NCBI RefSeq assembly: GCF_000473145.1
Contig: NZ_KI421500.1
Location: forward strand, 2,381,725 to 2,445,724
Direction: 5' to 3'
Source of the DNA: Leisingera daeponensis DSM 23529
Lineage (GTDB): Bacteria; Pseudomonadota; Alphaproteobacteria; Rhodobacterales; Rhodobacteraceae
DNA: 64,000 bases
The position numbers and the translations under genes are program-made. Below the pieces are notes generated by a model. That model was not told where the DNA came from and searched no databases. It saw only the letters and a list, made by a program, of their open reading frames with translations. Of this stretch, positions 17,195-27,978 are shown piece after piece. The stretch's first letter is position 1; every line of letters begins with the position of its first letter.

Positions 17195-18231
17195 GGCAGC
17201 TGGCAGCGGGCCTCCTTCTGACACTCGCCGCCGCCTCAGGCCAAGCTGAAACCCTGCGCATCGCGACCTTCAACACGGAACTGTCACGCGACGGGCCAGG
17301 GCTTCTGCTGCGCGATATCGAGCGCGGCACCGACCCGCGGGTTGCCGCGGCTGCGGAGGTCATCACTGCCGCGCGGCCGGATGTGCTGGCGCTGCAAGGA
17401 ATAGACTGGGACTTTGAGGGACGGGCGCTCGCCGCGCTGGCCGGACTGCTGGCGGATCAGGGCCTGAGCTTTCCCTACCGCGTGGCATTGCGGCCCAATG
17501 CAGGGCTGCCGCCCCCTGCCCCGCTGGATCTGGACGGCGACGGCCGGGCAGGCGGGCCGCGCGACAACCAGGGCTATGGCCGGTTTCGCGGCCAGGGAGG
17601 CATTGCACTGCTGTCGCGTCTGCCCGTCAGCCACGAGGGGATACGCGACTTCTCCGCCCTGCTTTGGCGCGAGCTGCCGGGCGCGCTGCTGCCGCGGCAC
17701 GCGGACGGCCGCCCCTTCCCCTCGCCAGAAGCGCAGGCCGTGCAGCGGCTGTCCTCCACCGGGCATTGGCTGGTGCCGGTGGAACTGCCGGATGGGCGCA
17801 GGCTGAATGTGATGACCTTCCATGCCGCCCCGCCGGTCTTTGACGGGCCGGAAGACCGCAACGGGCGGCGCAATCACGACGAAATCCGCCTGTGGCAGCT
17901 GCTGCTGGACGGCCGGCTGGGGCCGGTGCCCGAAGCGCCCTTTGTCATTGCCGGCGACGCCAACCTTGACCCCGGCCAAGGCGAAGGCCGCAAACAAGCC
18001 ATCCGCAGCCTGCTGGCAGATCCCCGTCTGCAGGACCCGCAGCCGCACAGCCCGCAGGGCACCGCAACGGTGGCCTGGCAGGGCGCCGGGCAGATGCGGG
18101 TGGACTATGTGCTGCCCTCCGCCGGGCTGACGGTTGCCGGCAGCGGCATTGCCTGGCCCGATGGCCCGGACGATGCCGCAGCCATCGCCAGCCGCCACCG
18201 GCTGGTCTGGGTGGATTTATTGCTGGACTGA
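17191..18231 (+). CDS. Exported endonuclease/exonuclease/phosphatase-fold protein
   Basis: The 346-residue protein has a signal peptide (to about residue 20, SGQA/ET) and the EEP fold: [40 protein letters not shown] and [12 protein letters not shown]. The catalytic SDH motif near the C-terminus reads [10 protein letters not shown], so the Asp that helps metal binding is Arg. GDANLD is kept. It is probably a periplasmic phosphodiesterase of unknown substrate, or a variant with reduced activity. Confidence 0.78.
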   Translation: MRQLAAGLLLTLAAASGQAETLRIATFNTELSRDGPGLLLRDIERGTDPRVAAAAEVITAARPDVLALQGIDWDFEGRALAALAGLLADQGLSFPYRVALRPNAGLPPPAPLDLDGDGRAGGPRDNQGYGRFRGQGGIALLSRLPVSHEGIRDFSALLWRELPGALLPRHADGRPFPSPEAQAVQRLSSTGHWLVPVELPDGRRLNVMTFHAAPPVFDGPEDRNGRRNHDEIRLWQLLLDGRLGPVPEAPFVIAGDANLDPGQGEGRKQAIRSLLADPRLQDPQPHSPQGTATVAWQGAGQMRVDYVLPSAGLTVAGSGIAWPDGPDDAAAIASRHRLVWVDLLLD

Positions 18232-18355
18232 CCCGCAGCGCCACAGCTTCATTGCGCAGGCAAATCCTCCTCAGCCCCTTTATTTCCCAGGGCCGTTATT
18301 GACCCTGCCCCGCTGTCCCGCTACGCCCTTGCCAGCTGTTTTTAGGAGGATCCCC

Positions 18356-19459
18356 ATGCCCAACCCATCGATTCTGATTCTGCCCGGCGACGGGATCGGC
18401 CCCGAAGTCATGGCCGAGGTGCGCAAGATCATCACCTGGTTTGGCGACAAGCGCGGCCTGCAGTTCGATGTGAGCGAGGATCTGGTCGGCGGTGCGGCCT
18501 ATGACAAGCATGGCAAGCCGCTGGCGGATGAAACCATGGCCAAGGCCCAGGAAGTCGACGCGGTGCTGCTGGGCGCGGTCGGCGGCCCGGCCTATGACAA
18601 CCTGGACTTCTCGGTGAAGCCCGAGCGCGGCCTCTTGCGCCTGCGCAAGGAAATGGACCTCTACTCCAACCTGCGCCCGGCGCAGTGCTTTGACGCGCTG
18701 GCGGATTTCTCCTCACTGAAGAAGGACATCGTCGCAGGCCTCGACATCATGATCGTGCGCGAACTGACCTCCGGCGTCTATTTTGGCGAGCCGCGCGGCA
18801 TCTTCGAGGAAGGCAACGAGCGCGTCGGCATCAACACCCAGCGCTACACCGAGAGCGAGATCGAGCGCGCCGCCCGGTCCGCGTTCGAGCTGGCGATGCG
18901 CCGCAATAAGAAGGTCTGCTCGATGGAGAAGGCCAACGTGATGGAATCCGGCATCCTGTGGCGCGAGGTTGTGACCCGCGTTGCCGCCGACTACCCCGAG
19001 GTCGAGCTCAGCCACATGTACGCCGACAACGGCGCCATGCAGCTGGTGCGCGCGCCCAAGCAGTTCGACGTCATTCTGACCGACAACCTGTTCGGCGATA
19101 TCCTGTCCGACTGCGCCGCAATGCTGACCGGCTCGCTGGGCATGCTGCCCTCCGCCTCCCTCGGCGCACCGATGGAAAACGGCCGCCCCAAGGCGCTCTA
19201 TGAGCCGGTGCACGGCTCTGCCCCCGACATCGCGGGCCAGGGCAAGGCCAACCCGATCGCCTGCATCCTGAGCTTTGCGATGGCGCTGCGCTACAGCTTC
19301 GACCAGGGCGCCGAAGCCGACCGCCTGGAAGCCGCGGTCGAGAAGGTTCTGGCCGACGGCGTACGCACCGCTGACCTTCTGGCCAGCGAAGGCGTAGAGC
19401 CGGTTTCCACCAGCCAGATGGGCGACGCCGTGGTCGCTGCGCTGGACGCAAGCCTCTGA
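18356..19459 (+). CDS. leuB: 3-isopropylmalate dehydrogenase
   Basis: The 367-residue NAD-dependent enzyme oxidises and decarboxylates 3-isopropylmalate. It opens with [15 protein letters not shown] and contains [22 protein letters not shown], then [28 protein letters not shown] and [24 protein letters not shown] 6 bp before the ATG fixes the start; the longer frame reads over the previous gene's tail. It has its own terminator. Confidence 0.97.
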   Translation: MPNPSILILPGDGIGPEVMAEVRKIITWFGDKRGLQFDVSEDLVGGAAYDKHGKPLADETMAKAQEVDAVLLGAVGGPAYDNLDFSVKPERGLLRLRKEMDLYSNLRPAQCFDALADFSSLKKDIVAGLDIMIVRELTSGVYFGEPRGIFEEGNERVGINTQRYTESEIERAARSAFELAMRRNKKVCSMEKANVMESGILWREVVTRVAADYPEVELSHMYADNGAMQLVRAPKQFDVILTDNLFGDILSDCAAMLTGSLGMLPSASLGAPMENGRPKALYEPVHGSAPDIAGQGKANPIACILSFAMALRYSFDQGAEADRLEAAVEKVLADGVRTADLLASEGVEPVSTSQMGDAVVAALDASL

Positions 19460-19486
19460 TTTCCTGAACATTCTCAGGATCACTCC

Positions 19487-19519
19487 AAGCCCCGCCCGGT
19501 AGTCCGCGCGGGGCTTTTT
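19487..19519 (+). terminator. Rho-independent terminator of leuB
   Basis: AAGCCCCGC (19487-19495) pairs with GCGGGGCTT (19508-19516), followed by TTT. Confidence 0.9.
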
Positions 19520-19592
19520 CATGCCTGCCGGCACGCTGTCCCGAGCCGCTAAAAAGAATTCTCAAAAACCGCATCTTTCTGTGGAATCGCCC

Positions 19593-19621
19593 TTGTCAAA
19601 CCCCGCGCCCTGGGCTATTTC
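19593..19621 (+). promoter_or_regulatory. Putative tRNA-Pro promoter
   Basis: TTGTCA (19593-19598), a 17-bp spacer and TATTTC (19616-19621) end 11 bp before the tRNA. Confidence 0.5.
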
Positions 19622-19632
19622 GCCCCCACGGT

Positions 19633-19709
19633 CGGAGTGTAGCTCAGCCTGGTAGAGCACTGTCTTCGGGAGGCAGGGGTCGGAGGTTCGAATCCTCTCA
19701 CTCCGACCA
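19633..19709 (+). tRNA. tRNA-Pro (anticodon CGG)
   Basis: A 77-nt cloverleaf including encoded CCA. Acceptor CGGAGTG pairs with CACTCCG. The D-arm is GCTC...GAGC. The anticodon stem CTGTC/GGCAG encloses loop TTCGGGA, giving anticodon CGG for codon CCG. The T-arm GGAGG-TTCGAAT-CCTCT is complete. Confidence 0.96.
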
Positions 19710-19716
19710 ATAAAAC

Positions 19717-19745
19717 AAGGCGCCTCAGGGCGCCTTTTTTGTTTT
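19717..19745 (+). terminator. Terminator after tRNA-Pro
   Basis: AAGGCGCC pairs with GGCGCCTT across a 4-base loop, followed by a long T-run. On the other strand it lies past the LysR gene and may serve both. Confidence 0.9.
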
Positions 19746-19797
19746 TAGCACACCGCGAATGTGAACTCCCAGCCCAGGCGGGCGCCTGGATCGGCGC

Positions 19798-20718
19798 TCA
19801 GGCGGCTTTCATTGCGGAGCGTTTCAGCTGCTTCCAGAGCACATCCAGCGTCTGCTTGGTGCTGCGCGGATCCCGGTAGAGACGGATTTCCAGGTCGGTG
19901 CCCAACCGCTCGTCGACGATGGTAAAGCGGCCGGAGGCGATCTCCTGGCGGCATAGGCTCAGCGGCAGCCAGCCCATGCCGAACCCCTCCTGGATCATCG
20001 CCTTGACGCTGTTGGCCAGCGCGTTCTGATTGACGACAAAGACCTTTTGCGTGGGCAAGAGCTGGGTCAGCGCGAACTCCTGCACCGAGCGCAGGGCGGA
20101 CACCGCGCCATAGGACAGCAGCGGCACCGCGTCCTTGCTGCCGGGCGCGAAGCCAAACTCCGGCGCGCCGTCCGCAGCAGTGCGCGAGACCGGCACATAG
20201 CGGTCGGTCGACAGGGTCAGGTATTCGAAATTGGCGACCTCCAGCGGCCCCAGGAAATCCATCGACGGATGCCAGTAGGTCAGGATCACGTCGCAATAGC
20301 CCTGCTGCAACGCGCTCACGAACTGATCGGCGGCCCAAGAGGTGGAGTTGAGGTCGGTATCCACCCCGCCCTCGCTCGCCAAGGGCGCAATCAGGGTCTT
20401 GTAGTGGGTCATATACAGCGACTGCGAGGCCGCGAAGCGGATCACGTTTTCGCCCGCCGCATCGATGGTCTGGCAGCGCTCGATGGTCTCCTCGTAGGTG
20501 CGCAGCATGATGCGCGACTGGGACAGGAAGACCTCCCCTGCCGGGGTCAGGGTCAGCGGCAGCGTCTCGCGGTTGATCAGCCGCACGCCGATCTCATTTT
20601 CCAGCGCCCGGATGCGGCGGGAGAAGGCCGGCTGGCTGACATTACGCTCTTCGGCCGCGCGCGAGAAGTTCTTGCACGCGACCAAAGCCTCGAAGTCCTT
20701 AAGCCAGATGATGTCCAA
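19798..20718 (-). CDS. LysR-family regulator (HypT/QseD-like)
   Basis: The 306-residue regulator has the N-terminal winged HTH: LKDFEALVACKNFSRAAEERNVSQPAFSRRIRALENEIGVRLINR (about 6-50). It is followed by an effector domain with FAASQSLYMTHY. The NFSRAA...QPAFSRRIRALE wording matches the YjiE/HypT/QseD branch. It starts 13 bp after the ATPase gene of the peptide ABC operon and is the last gene of that unit, so it may be produced with the transporter and control it. Its ligand is unknown. Confidence 0.88.
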   Translation of the reverse strand: MDIIWLKDFEALVACKNFSRAAEERNVSQPAFSRRIRALENEIGVRLINRETLPLTLTPAGEVFLSQSRIMLRTYEETIERCQTIDAAGENVIRFAASQSLYMTHYKTLIAPLASEGGVDTDLNSTSWAADQFVSALQQGYCDVILTYWHPSMDFLGPLEVANFEYLTLSTDRYVPVSRTAADGAPEFGFAPGSKDAVPLLSYGAVSALRSVQEFALTQLLPTQKVFVVNQNALANSVKAMIQEGFGMGWLPLSLCRQEIASGRFTIVDERLGTDLEIRLYRDPRSTKQTLDVLWKQLKRSAMKAA

Positions 20719-20731
20719 CTAGCGTCCCGTC

Positions 20732-21771
<1,040 letters not shown>

Positions 21772-21775
<4 letters not shown>

Positions 21776-22767
21776 GCCCGTGCCTCCTGACGGTCTTCAT
21801 CGCTGTGCAGGCGCTGCACCTCATGGCAGGCCACTGCGACCTCACCGTATTGCACGATTTCCGGCACCCGGCTGCGGCACAGGTCGGTGGCGTATTTGCA
21901 GCGCGGGTTGAAGGCGCAGCCCTGGGGAATGCTGGCCAGCCCCGGCATGTTGCCCGGGATCTGCTTCAGCCGCTGGCCCGGCACCGTCTGCTGCGGCAGC
22001 GCATTGATGAGGCCTTGGGTATAGGGGTGCTGCGGGTCGTTGATGATCTCGCGGGTACGGCCAGCTTCGATAATCCGGCCCGCATACATCACCAGCGTGC
22101 GCTCTGTCATCTGGCTGACCACGCCCAGGTCGTGGGTGATCAGGATCAGCCCCACCTGGTTGGACTGGCACAGCTCCAGCATCAGCTCCATGATGTCGGC
22201 TTGGATGGTCACGTCCAGCGCGGTGGTCGGTTCATCCGCGATGATCAGCTGCGGATCAAGCAGCAGCGCAATCGCGATGATGATGCGCTGGCGCATACCG
22301 CCCGACAGCTCGTGCGGGTACTGCTCCAGCCGCTCCTCAGGTGACGGGATATAGACCTCGCGCAGCTTGACGATGGCGATCTGGCGCGCTTCCTCGCGGC
22401 TGAGCCGGCGGTGCGCCATCAGGGTTTCGATCATCTGCTGGCCGATGGTCAGCACCGGGTTCAGCGTCACCATCGGGTCCTGGAAGATCATCGCCATCCG
22501 GTTGCCGCGCAGATTGCGCAGGCGCTTGTCGTTCATCTGAACGACATCCTCGCCGTCAAACAGGATCTGGCCGCTGTCGATGTAGCCCGGGCGGCTCAGC
22601 AGGTTCATCAGCGAAAAGCCGGTGATCGACTTGCCGGCGCCGCTTTCGCCGACGATGCCCAGTCGCTCGCCCTTGGCCAGGTCGAAGGAAATGCCGTTGA
22701 GGGCGGTGACCGTCTGGTCGCGCATGGCGAATTTGACGGTGAGGTCGCGAACGGAAAGAAGGCTCAT
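21772..22767 (-). CDS. Peptide-type ABC transporter ATPase (DppD/OppD-like)
   Basis: The 331-residue ATPase has Walker A GESGAGKS, signature LSGGMRQRIIIAIAL, Walker B LIIADEPTTALD and the C-terminal Cys motif QGCAFNPRCKYATDLC. It energises import with its OppF-like partner. Translation follows the permease after a 4-bp gap. Confidence 0.93.
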
Positions 22768-22771
22768 CGCG

Positions 22772-23722
22772 TTACCCCTTGTAGAGTTTCGGGTTCAGGA
22801 CGTCGCGCATCCAGTCGCCCAGCAGGTTGATGACAAGAACCAGCACCACCAGCACCACGCCGGGAATGGCGGTGATCCACCAGCTGCCGGAGAAGATGTA
22901 GTCGAAGCCGGAAGAGATCAGCGAGCCCAGCGACGGCTGGCTCGGCGGCATTCCCAGCCCCAGGAAGCTGAGCGAGGCCTCGGAGATGATGGCATTGGCG
23001 ACCTGCACGGTGGAGATCACGAAGATCGGCGACAGCGAGTTCGGCAGGATGTGACGCACCATGATCCGCATCGGGCCAAAGCCCAGAACGCGGGCGCTGT
23101 CGACATATTCCTTCTTCTTCTCGGCCAGCACGGTGGCACGCACGGTGCGGGCGTACTGCGGCCATTCCGCCACCCCGATCACCGCAATCAGAAAGACAAC
23201 GGCATAGCGGTTGAAGGTGTCAGAGCCGAACATCGCCTGCGTGACCGCCAGAAAGATGATCGCCACCATCAGGGTCGAGAACGACAGCTGGATGTCGGCA
23301 AGCCGCATCAGCAGGCTGTCCAGGCGGCCGCCGACATAGCCGGCCAGCAGCCCGATGGAGATGCCCAGAAAGGCTTGCAGCGCCACCGCACAGATACCGA
23401 TCAGCAGCGACAGGCGGGTGCCGTACAGGATCGTCGACCACAGATCGCGGCCCTGATCATCCGTGCCCAGCATGAACTCCGGCAGCGCGCCGTCGATCCA
23501 GACCGGCGGGTATTCGGAGTTCATGATGTCAATCGACCCCGGATCATAGGGATCATAGGGCGCGATCACCGGCGCCAGGAAGGACGCCACCGCAATCACC
23601 AGGAAAACAACCATGCTGACCACCGCCACCGGGTTGCGGCGGAAGCTGTAGCCCATGTTTGAGTTCCAGACCTTGGACCAGCGCGACGGTTCGGATTTCG
23701 GGTTCAGCGTTTCGGTGCTCAT
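22772..23722 (-). CDS. Peptide-type ABC transporter permease (DppC-like)
   Basis: The 316-residue inner-membrane permease has an N-terminal OppC extension (RNPVAVVSMVVFLVIAVASFLAPVIAPYDPYD), about six helices and the EAA loop ARVLGFGPMRIMVRHILPNSLSP, which docks on the ATPases. Its ATG overlaps the stop of the other permease. Confidence 0.94.
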   Translation of the reverse strand: MSTETLNPKSEPSRWSKVWNSNMGYSFRRNPVAVVSMVVFLVIAVASFLAPVIAPYDPYDPGSIDIMNSEYPPVWIDGALPEFMLGTDDQGRDLWSTILYGTRLSLLIGICAVALQAFLGISIGLLAGYVGGRLDSLLMRLADIQLSFSTLMVAIIFLAVTQAMFGSDTFNRYAVVFLIAVIGVAEWPQYARTVRATVLAEKKKEYVDSARVLGFGPMRIMVRHILPNSLSPIFVISTVQVANAIISEASLSFLGLGMPPSQPSLGSLISSGFDYIFSGSWWITAIPGVVLVVLVLVINLLGDWMRDVLNPKLYKG

Positions 23723-24699
23723 GCGCCCATCCTCGCAATATTCACGGTCGGGTTCACCAGGCCATAGATCAGGTCGACGATGGTGTTGGTGACCACAAAG
23801 ATGAAGCCGACAACAATCAGGTAGGCCACGATCAGCGGGGTATCGACGCGGTTCACGGCCTCAAGGAACATGAAGCCCATGCCCGGCCACTGAAACACCG
23901 TCTCGGTCAGGATGGTGTAGGCCACCATGGTGCCGATCTGCACGCCGCCCACGGTGATCACCGGCAGAAGCGTGTTCTTCAGCGCGTGCACAAAGTAGAT
24001 GCGCCAAGGATTGATGCCTTTGGCCTTGGCGTATTTCACGTATTCCGACTGCAGCACTTCCATCATCTCGGCCCGGATCAGGCGGACGAACAGCGGCAGC
24101 ATGATCGACGCCAGCGCAACGGAAGGCAGGATAATGTGCATCCAGCCGTCGGCGGTGGCAAAGTTGGTCTCCCAATACCCCCAGACGTGCACGGTATCGC
24201 CGCGCCCGTAGGAGGGGAACCAGCCGTATTCCACCGAGAAGACAAAGATCATCAGGATGGCGGTCAGGAACACCGGGATCGAGATGCCGACAATCGACAG
24301 GCCCATGATGATGCGGCTCAGGATGCTGTCCGGCTTGATCGCGGTATAGACGCCCAGCGGCACCGAGAAGCCGATGATGATCAGGGTGGCCCCGAACACC
24401 AGCTCCAGCGTCGCGGGCAGCTTTTTCAGGATCACGTCCAGCGCCGGTTCCTTGAAGAAATAGGAGGTGCCCAGATCGCCCTGCAGCGCATTGCCGGCAA
24501 AGCGCAGGTATTGGGTCACGAAGCTGTCGTTCAGCCCCAGTTCATCGCGCAGCTGCTGGCGCACTTCTTCGGACACCGACTGGCCGACCAGCTCGCGCAG
24601 CGGGTCGCCCAGGTTGCCCTGGATGGCAAAAGCAATCAGCGAGATGACGAACATCACCGCAATCGCCTGAATCACTCGCTTTGCGAGATAGGCAAACAT
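23719..24699 (-). CDS. Peptide-type ABC transporter permease (DppB-like)
   Basis: The 326-residue permease starts MFAYLAKRVIQAIAVMFVISL, the usual DppB opening. The ATG at 24699 is preferred because it has AAAGG upstream and the longer frame adds only low-complexity residues. The EAA loop is YAKAKGINPWRIYFVHALKNTLLPV. It heads the membrane part of the importer. Confidence 0.93.
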   Translation of the reverse strand: MFAYLAKRVIQAIAVMFVISLIAFAIQGNLGDPLRELVGQSVSEEVRQQLRDELGLNDSFVTQYLRFAGNALQGDLGTSYFFKEPALDVILKKLPATLELVFGATLIIIGFSVPLGVYTAIKPDSILSRIIMGLSIVGISIPVFLTAILMIFVFSVEYGWFPSYGRGDTVHVWGYWETNFATADGWMHIILPSVALASIMLPLFVRLIRAEMMEVLQSEYVKYAKAKGINPWRIYFVHALKNTLLPVITVGGVQIGTMVAYTILTETVFQWPGMGFMFLEAVNRVDTPLIVAYLIVVGFIFVVTNTIVDLIYGLVNPTVNIARMGA

Positions 24700-24804
24700 C
24701 TTCCTGACCTTTGTAGAGTTCGATGACAGCGCAGGCGGTAGTGCCGAAGGGATCGGCGGAGCCTGCAATCGCAGCCTTGGCGGCCGCTTGTTATAGGGGT
24801 GGCC

Positions 24805-24830
24805 CGGGCCGGCCGGGGGAGACCGGCCCG
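24805..24830 (-). terminator. Hairpin between binding-protein and permease genes
   Basis: CGGGCCGG and CCGGCCCG form an 8-bp GC stem with a 10-base loop. Such structures often lower permease expression relative to the binding protein. There is no U-tract. Confidence 0.55.
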
Positions 24831-24845
24831 AGTCGTTTCAGTGGC

Positions 24846-26408
24846 TTAGCTGCCGGTTTCGACAACCAGGTCACCGAAATAGGGGAAGTCCAGCGCATTC
24901 ACGATCTCTGCCGCGTTCATGCCGGACTTGGCGCCCCATGCAAGGTTCTGCCAGTGCAGCGGGATAAAGGCCGCTTCGTCGTACAGGATGCCTTCCAGCT
25001 TCTTCAGCAGGACCGCACGCTTCTCCGGATCGGTTTCCGCGTTGGACTGGTTCATCAGCTTGTCGGCTTCTTCGTTGCAGTAGTTGCCGGAGTTGTACTG
25101 GCCGTTGCCGGTTGCTTCATCCGGGCAGGCGGTCAGGAACTGATGGAAGTTTGCGGAATCTTCGGTGTCTGCGTGCCAGCCGATCATCATCATGTCTGCT
25201 GCGCGCTCATCGAACGCCGGCCAGTACTGCGCCTTGGGCATGGTCTGCAGGTCAACCTTGATGTTGATCTGTGCCAGCATCGAAGCCACCGCCTGCGCGA
25301 TCTTGTCGTCGTTCACATAGCGGTTGTTCGGCGCCATCATGGTGATCGAGAAGCCATCGGCGTAGCCTGCCTCGGCCATCAGCGCCTTGGCTTTTTCCAG
25401 GTCGAAACGCGGTGCCAGCGCCTCATCATAGCCCAGGTAACCGGCCGGGCTGGCCTGCGCGCCGACGGTGCCGAAGCCGCGCATGATGCGGTCAACGATG
25501 CCTGCGTTGTTCACAGCATAGTCGATCGCCTGGCGGACGCGGGCGTCCTTGAAGGCCTCGACACGGTTCTGGTTCATCTGGAAGGTGATGATGCGGGTGC
25601 CGGGCATAGTGATCAGGTCAACGCCCTCGGCCTCTTCCACGCGCTTCAGGTCGGTCGGCGGAACCGGCGCGATGAAATCCACGTCGCCCGACAGCAGGGC
25701 TGCCACGCGGGTCGGGTCTTCCTTGATCGGGGTCAGCACGATCTTGTCGACATTGCCGCCGCTTTCGGTGTCCCAGTAGTCAGCATAGCGGTCGAACACG
25801 ACGCGCACGCCCTGCTCACGCTCGGAGACGATGAAGGGGCCGGTGCCAGAGACATTGCGCGAAGCAAAGCTGTCGCCGTGCTTGACCACTTCGGCCTTGT
25901 CCATGCCGTCAGCGGTGGTGCCGGAATAGAAAGCGCTGTCCATCGGGAAGATGTAGGTCGCGGTGTGCAGGACCAGCGGATACGGCTCCGAGGTCTTGAG
26001 GTCGAAGGTCATGTCGTCAACGACTTCGACATCGGTGAAGGGGGCGAAGATGCCCTTGAAATCGTCACTTTGCTTCAGACGGTCAAAGGTCCAGTCGACG
26101 TCCTTGGCGGTCAGCGCATTGCCGCTGTGGAAGGTCACGCCGCTGCGCAGCTTGAAGCGCATGGTGGTCTCGTCGATCTGCTCCCAGCTTTCGGCCAGGC
26201 GCGGTTCGAACTGCAGGTCCTGGGTCCAGCGCACCAGCGGGTCAAAGACCATGTGCGACAGCTGCAGCGTGCCGCCGGACAGCTGCTCGTGCGGATCCAG
26301 CGAGACCGGGTCAGCGTCATAGGCAACGCGCACGGTGGTTTCGGCATAGGCAACCGGTGCCATCGCCACCACCGCAGCAGCCGCCAGGCTTCTGACAAAT
26401 TTCGTCAT
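24846..26408 (-). CDS. Peptide-type ABC transporter substrate-binding protein
   Basis: The 520-residue SBP_bac_5 protein has a signal peptide (MTKFVRSLAAAAVVAMAPVAYA, cleaved before ETT), then VRVAYDADPVSLDPHEQLSG and the family block FKLRSGVTFHSGNALTAKDVDWTFDR. It captures substrate in the periplasm. Family members bind di/oligopeptides, opines, nickel chelates or glutathione, so substrate is not assigned. The start is set by GGGGAG 8 bp upstream; the 10-residue longer frame would spoil the signal peptide. It is the first gene of the operon. Confidence 0.93.
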   Translation of the reverse strand: MTKFVRSLAAAAVVAMAPVAYAETTVRVAYDADPVSLDPHEQLSGGTLQLSHMVFDPLVRWTQDLQFEPRLAESWEQIDETTMRFKLRSGVTFHSGNALTAKDVDWTFDRLKQSDDFKGIFAPFTDVEVVDDMTFDLKTSEPYPLVLHTATYIFPMDSAFYSGTTADGMDKAEVVKHGDSFASRNVSGTGPFIVSEREQGVRVVFDRYADYWDTESGGNVDKIVLTPIKEDPTRVAALLSGDVDFIAPVPPTDLKRVEEAEGVDLITMPGTRIITFQMNQNRVEAFKDARVRQAIDYAVNNAGIVDRIMRGFGTVGAQASPAGYLGYDEALAPRFDLEKAKALMAEAGYADGFSITMMAPNNRYVNDDKIAQAVASMLAQINIKVDLQTMPKAQYWPAFDERAADMMMIGWHADTEDSANFHQFLTACPDEATGNGQYNSGNYCNEEADKLMNQSNAETDPEKRAVLLKKLEGILYDEAAFIPLHWQNLAWGAKSGMNAAEIVNALDFPYFGDLVVETGS

Positions 26409-26470
26409 TAGGCATACTCCCCTGTGATTATGCCGCAAACGCTAGCCTGCGCGGGGGGAACTGTGAAATG

Positions 26471-26491
26471 CCTATATCGCATAGGGTATGC
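26471..26491. promoter_or_regulatory. Overlapping dyads upstream of the peptide ABC operon
   Basis: CCTAT-N5-ATAGG (26471-26485) overlaps GCATA-GGG-TATGC (26479-26491), about 65-85 bp before the binding-protein start. This is a plausible site for the operon's LysR regulator. Confidence 0.4.
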
Positions 26492-26696
26492 AGGACTCAC
26501 ATCAGGGCTATGCACGACAGGAATAGCTGAGCCTGAGCAATGGCTTACTCAGGCTGTCCTGCAGGGACTCCGCCCCCGCAAGGCAGACTGCCGGGTCCGC
26601 AGCCCCTGTATAACCCTGCTGCAAAAGGGAACCGGGAAGGCCGCGCAGTACGCGGTCCGTGAACACTTTCCCTCTGCGGCTCCAGCATATTCCCGC

Positions 26697-27890
26697 TCAG
26701 GACCCGCTAAAGATTTTCCTCAAACGGAACACGCCCAAGCTGCCGCGGCGCGGCCCGGATTGCCGCCGCCACAGGCCAGCGATCATCAGCGCCGCCGCCA
26801 CCAGCGCAGCGGCAAAGACCGCCAGCGCGGGCAACAGCCCCAGCATGTCCGCCAGCGCACCACTGGCGATCACCGGCAGCGAGAACCCGCTGTAGGCATA
26901 GACAAACAGGCCTGCCGTGGCGCGGGCGCGGTCTTCCGGTGCGCGCTGCGACACCTCTGCCAGGGACGCCAGATACGTGAACCCGTAACTCGCCGCGCTG
27001 GTGATGCAGGTTCCGGCCAGCACAAGGACCAGCGCCTGCAGCCAAACACCCGCCAGCAGCGCCAGAAACCCAAGCGGAACCAGAAGAAATCCGGCGGCAA
27101 GCGCCTGGCTGTTGGACAGGCGGCGGGCAACCGGCTGGCACAGGAAGCCGGTGAAGATCGCCAGAAAGATCACCAGTCCGGTCCAGCCGCCAAGGCCGTG
27201 CGCCGCCAGTTGCAAGGGCACCACGGCAATGGTCATGCCGGTTGCCGACCACGCCAGCGCCATCGCGGCGCCATAGACCCAGGTTCCGGACGGAAACACC
27301 GGCAGGCGCAGCAAGGACACCCGCCGCGGCCGGTCGGCCTGTGGCAGGGCAAAGATCAGCGTGGCCAGGACCGGCGCGGCGGCGAGCAAGGCAACATAGC
27401 TGCCCGGGACCAGCACCGCCCCCTGCACCGCCAGGGATATCCCGGTTGCCAGCGCGCCGCCGCCGAACCCCAGTGACGTCGCCGATGTCACGGTCAAAGC
27501 TGCCGTCCGGGCACGGCCTTCCCCCAGGATCTCCGCCATCCAGGCAGTTCCGGCGGTTGTCGCCAGCGCTGTCCCGGCCCCCAGCAAAACCCGCGCGGCA
27601 ACCAGGCTGGGCCAGCCCGGGGCCAGAACCAGCAATCCGGTGGCCGCACAGCCGAGGATCAGCGCCAGCGCCACCGGAATGCGGCGCCCGATCCGGTCCG
27701 ACAGCCCGCCTAGCAGCAGCAGGGCCGGCATCAGCCCCGCGGCATAGGCCGCGAAGGCCACTGTCACCGCCGTTGCCCCAAGGCTGCTGCCAGCCGCATA
27801 GACCTCATACAGCGGAGCCTGAAGATTGACGGCAAAGGTCACCGTGAACAGGCACAGGGCCAGCAAAGACGCAGACAGGAAACGGGGCAT
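26697..27890 (-). CDS. MFS transporter (drug/metabolite exporter type)
   Basis: A 397-residue 12-helix transporter. The start at 27890 has GAGG 8 bp upstream; the longer frame crosses the divergent promoter and is rejected. The loop 2-3 motif GGLSDRIGRRIPVALA is the MFS motif A. The family includes sugar and drug exporters. It is divergent from a MocR-type regulator that probably controls it. Substrate unknown. Confidence 0.88.
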   Translation of the reverse strand: MPRFLSASLLALCLFTVTFAVNLQAPLYEVYAAGSSLGATAVTVAFAAYAAGLMPALLLLGGLSDRIGRRIPVALALILGCAATGLLVLAPGWPSLVAARVLLGAGTALATTAGTAWMAEILGEGRARTAALTVTSATSLGFGGGALATGISLAVQGAVLVPGSYVALLAAAPVLATLIFALPQADRPRRVSLLRLPVFPSGTWVYGAAMALAWSATGMTIAVVPLQLAAHGLGGWTGLVIFLAIFTGFLCQPVARRLSNSQALAAGFLLVPLGFLALLAGVWLQALVLVLAGTCITSAASYGFTYLASLAEVSQRAPEDRARATAGLFVYAYSGFSLPVIASGALADMLGLLPALAVFAAALVAAALMIAGLWRRQSGPRRGSLGVFRLRKIFSGS

Positions 27891-27897
27891 GACGCAA

Positions 27898-27960
27898 ACC
27901 TCAAGGTTGACTTGAGACCGGGATGCCACGAGGCTCAATCTATGACAATTTTTCCATTGT
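27898..27960. promoter_or_regulatory. Two dyads between the MFS gene and the MocR regulator
   Basis: CTCAAG-GTTGA-CTTGAG (27900-27916) lies at the MFS ribosome site: its arm ends in the GAGG. ACAAT-TTTTCC-ATTGT (27945-27960) lies 18 bp before the regulator start. The first resembles a SoxR-like CCTCAAG...CTTGAGG box with a 5-bp instead of 4-bp core. The second may be the MocR site. Confidence 0.45.
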
Positions 27961-27978
27961 ACTAAGGACAGCGCCCCG

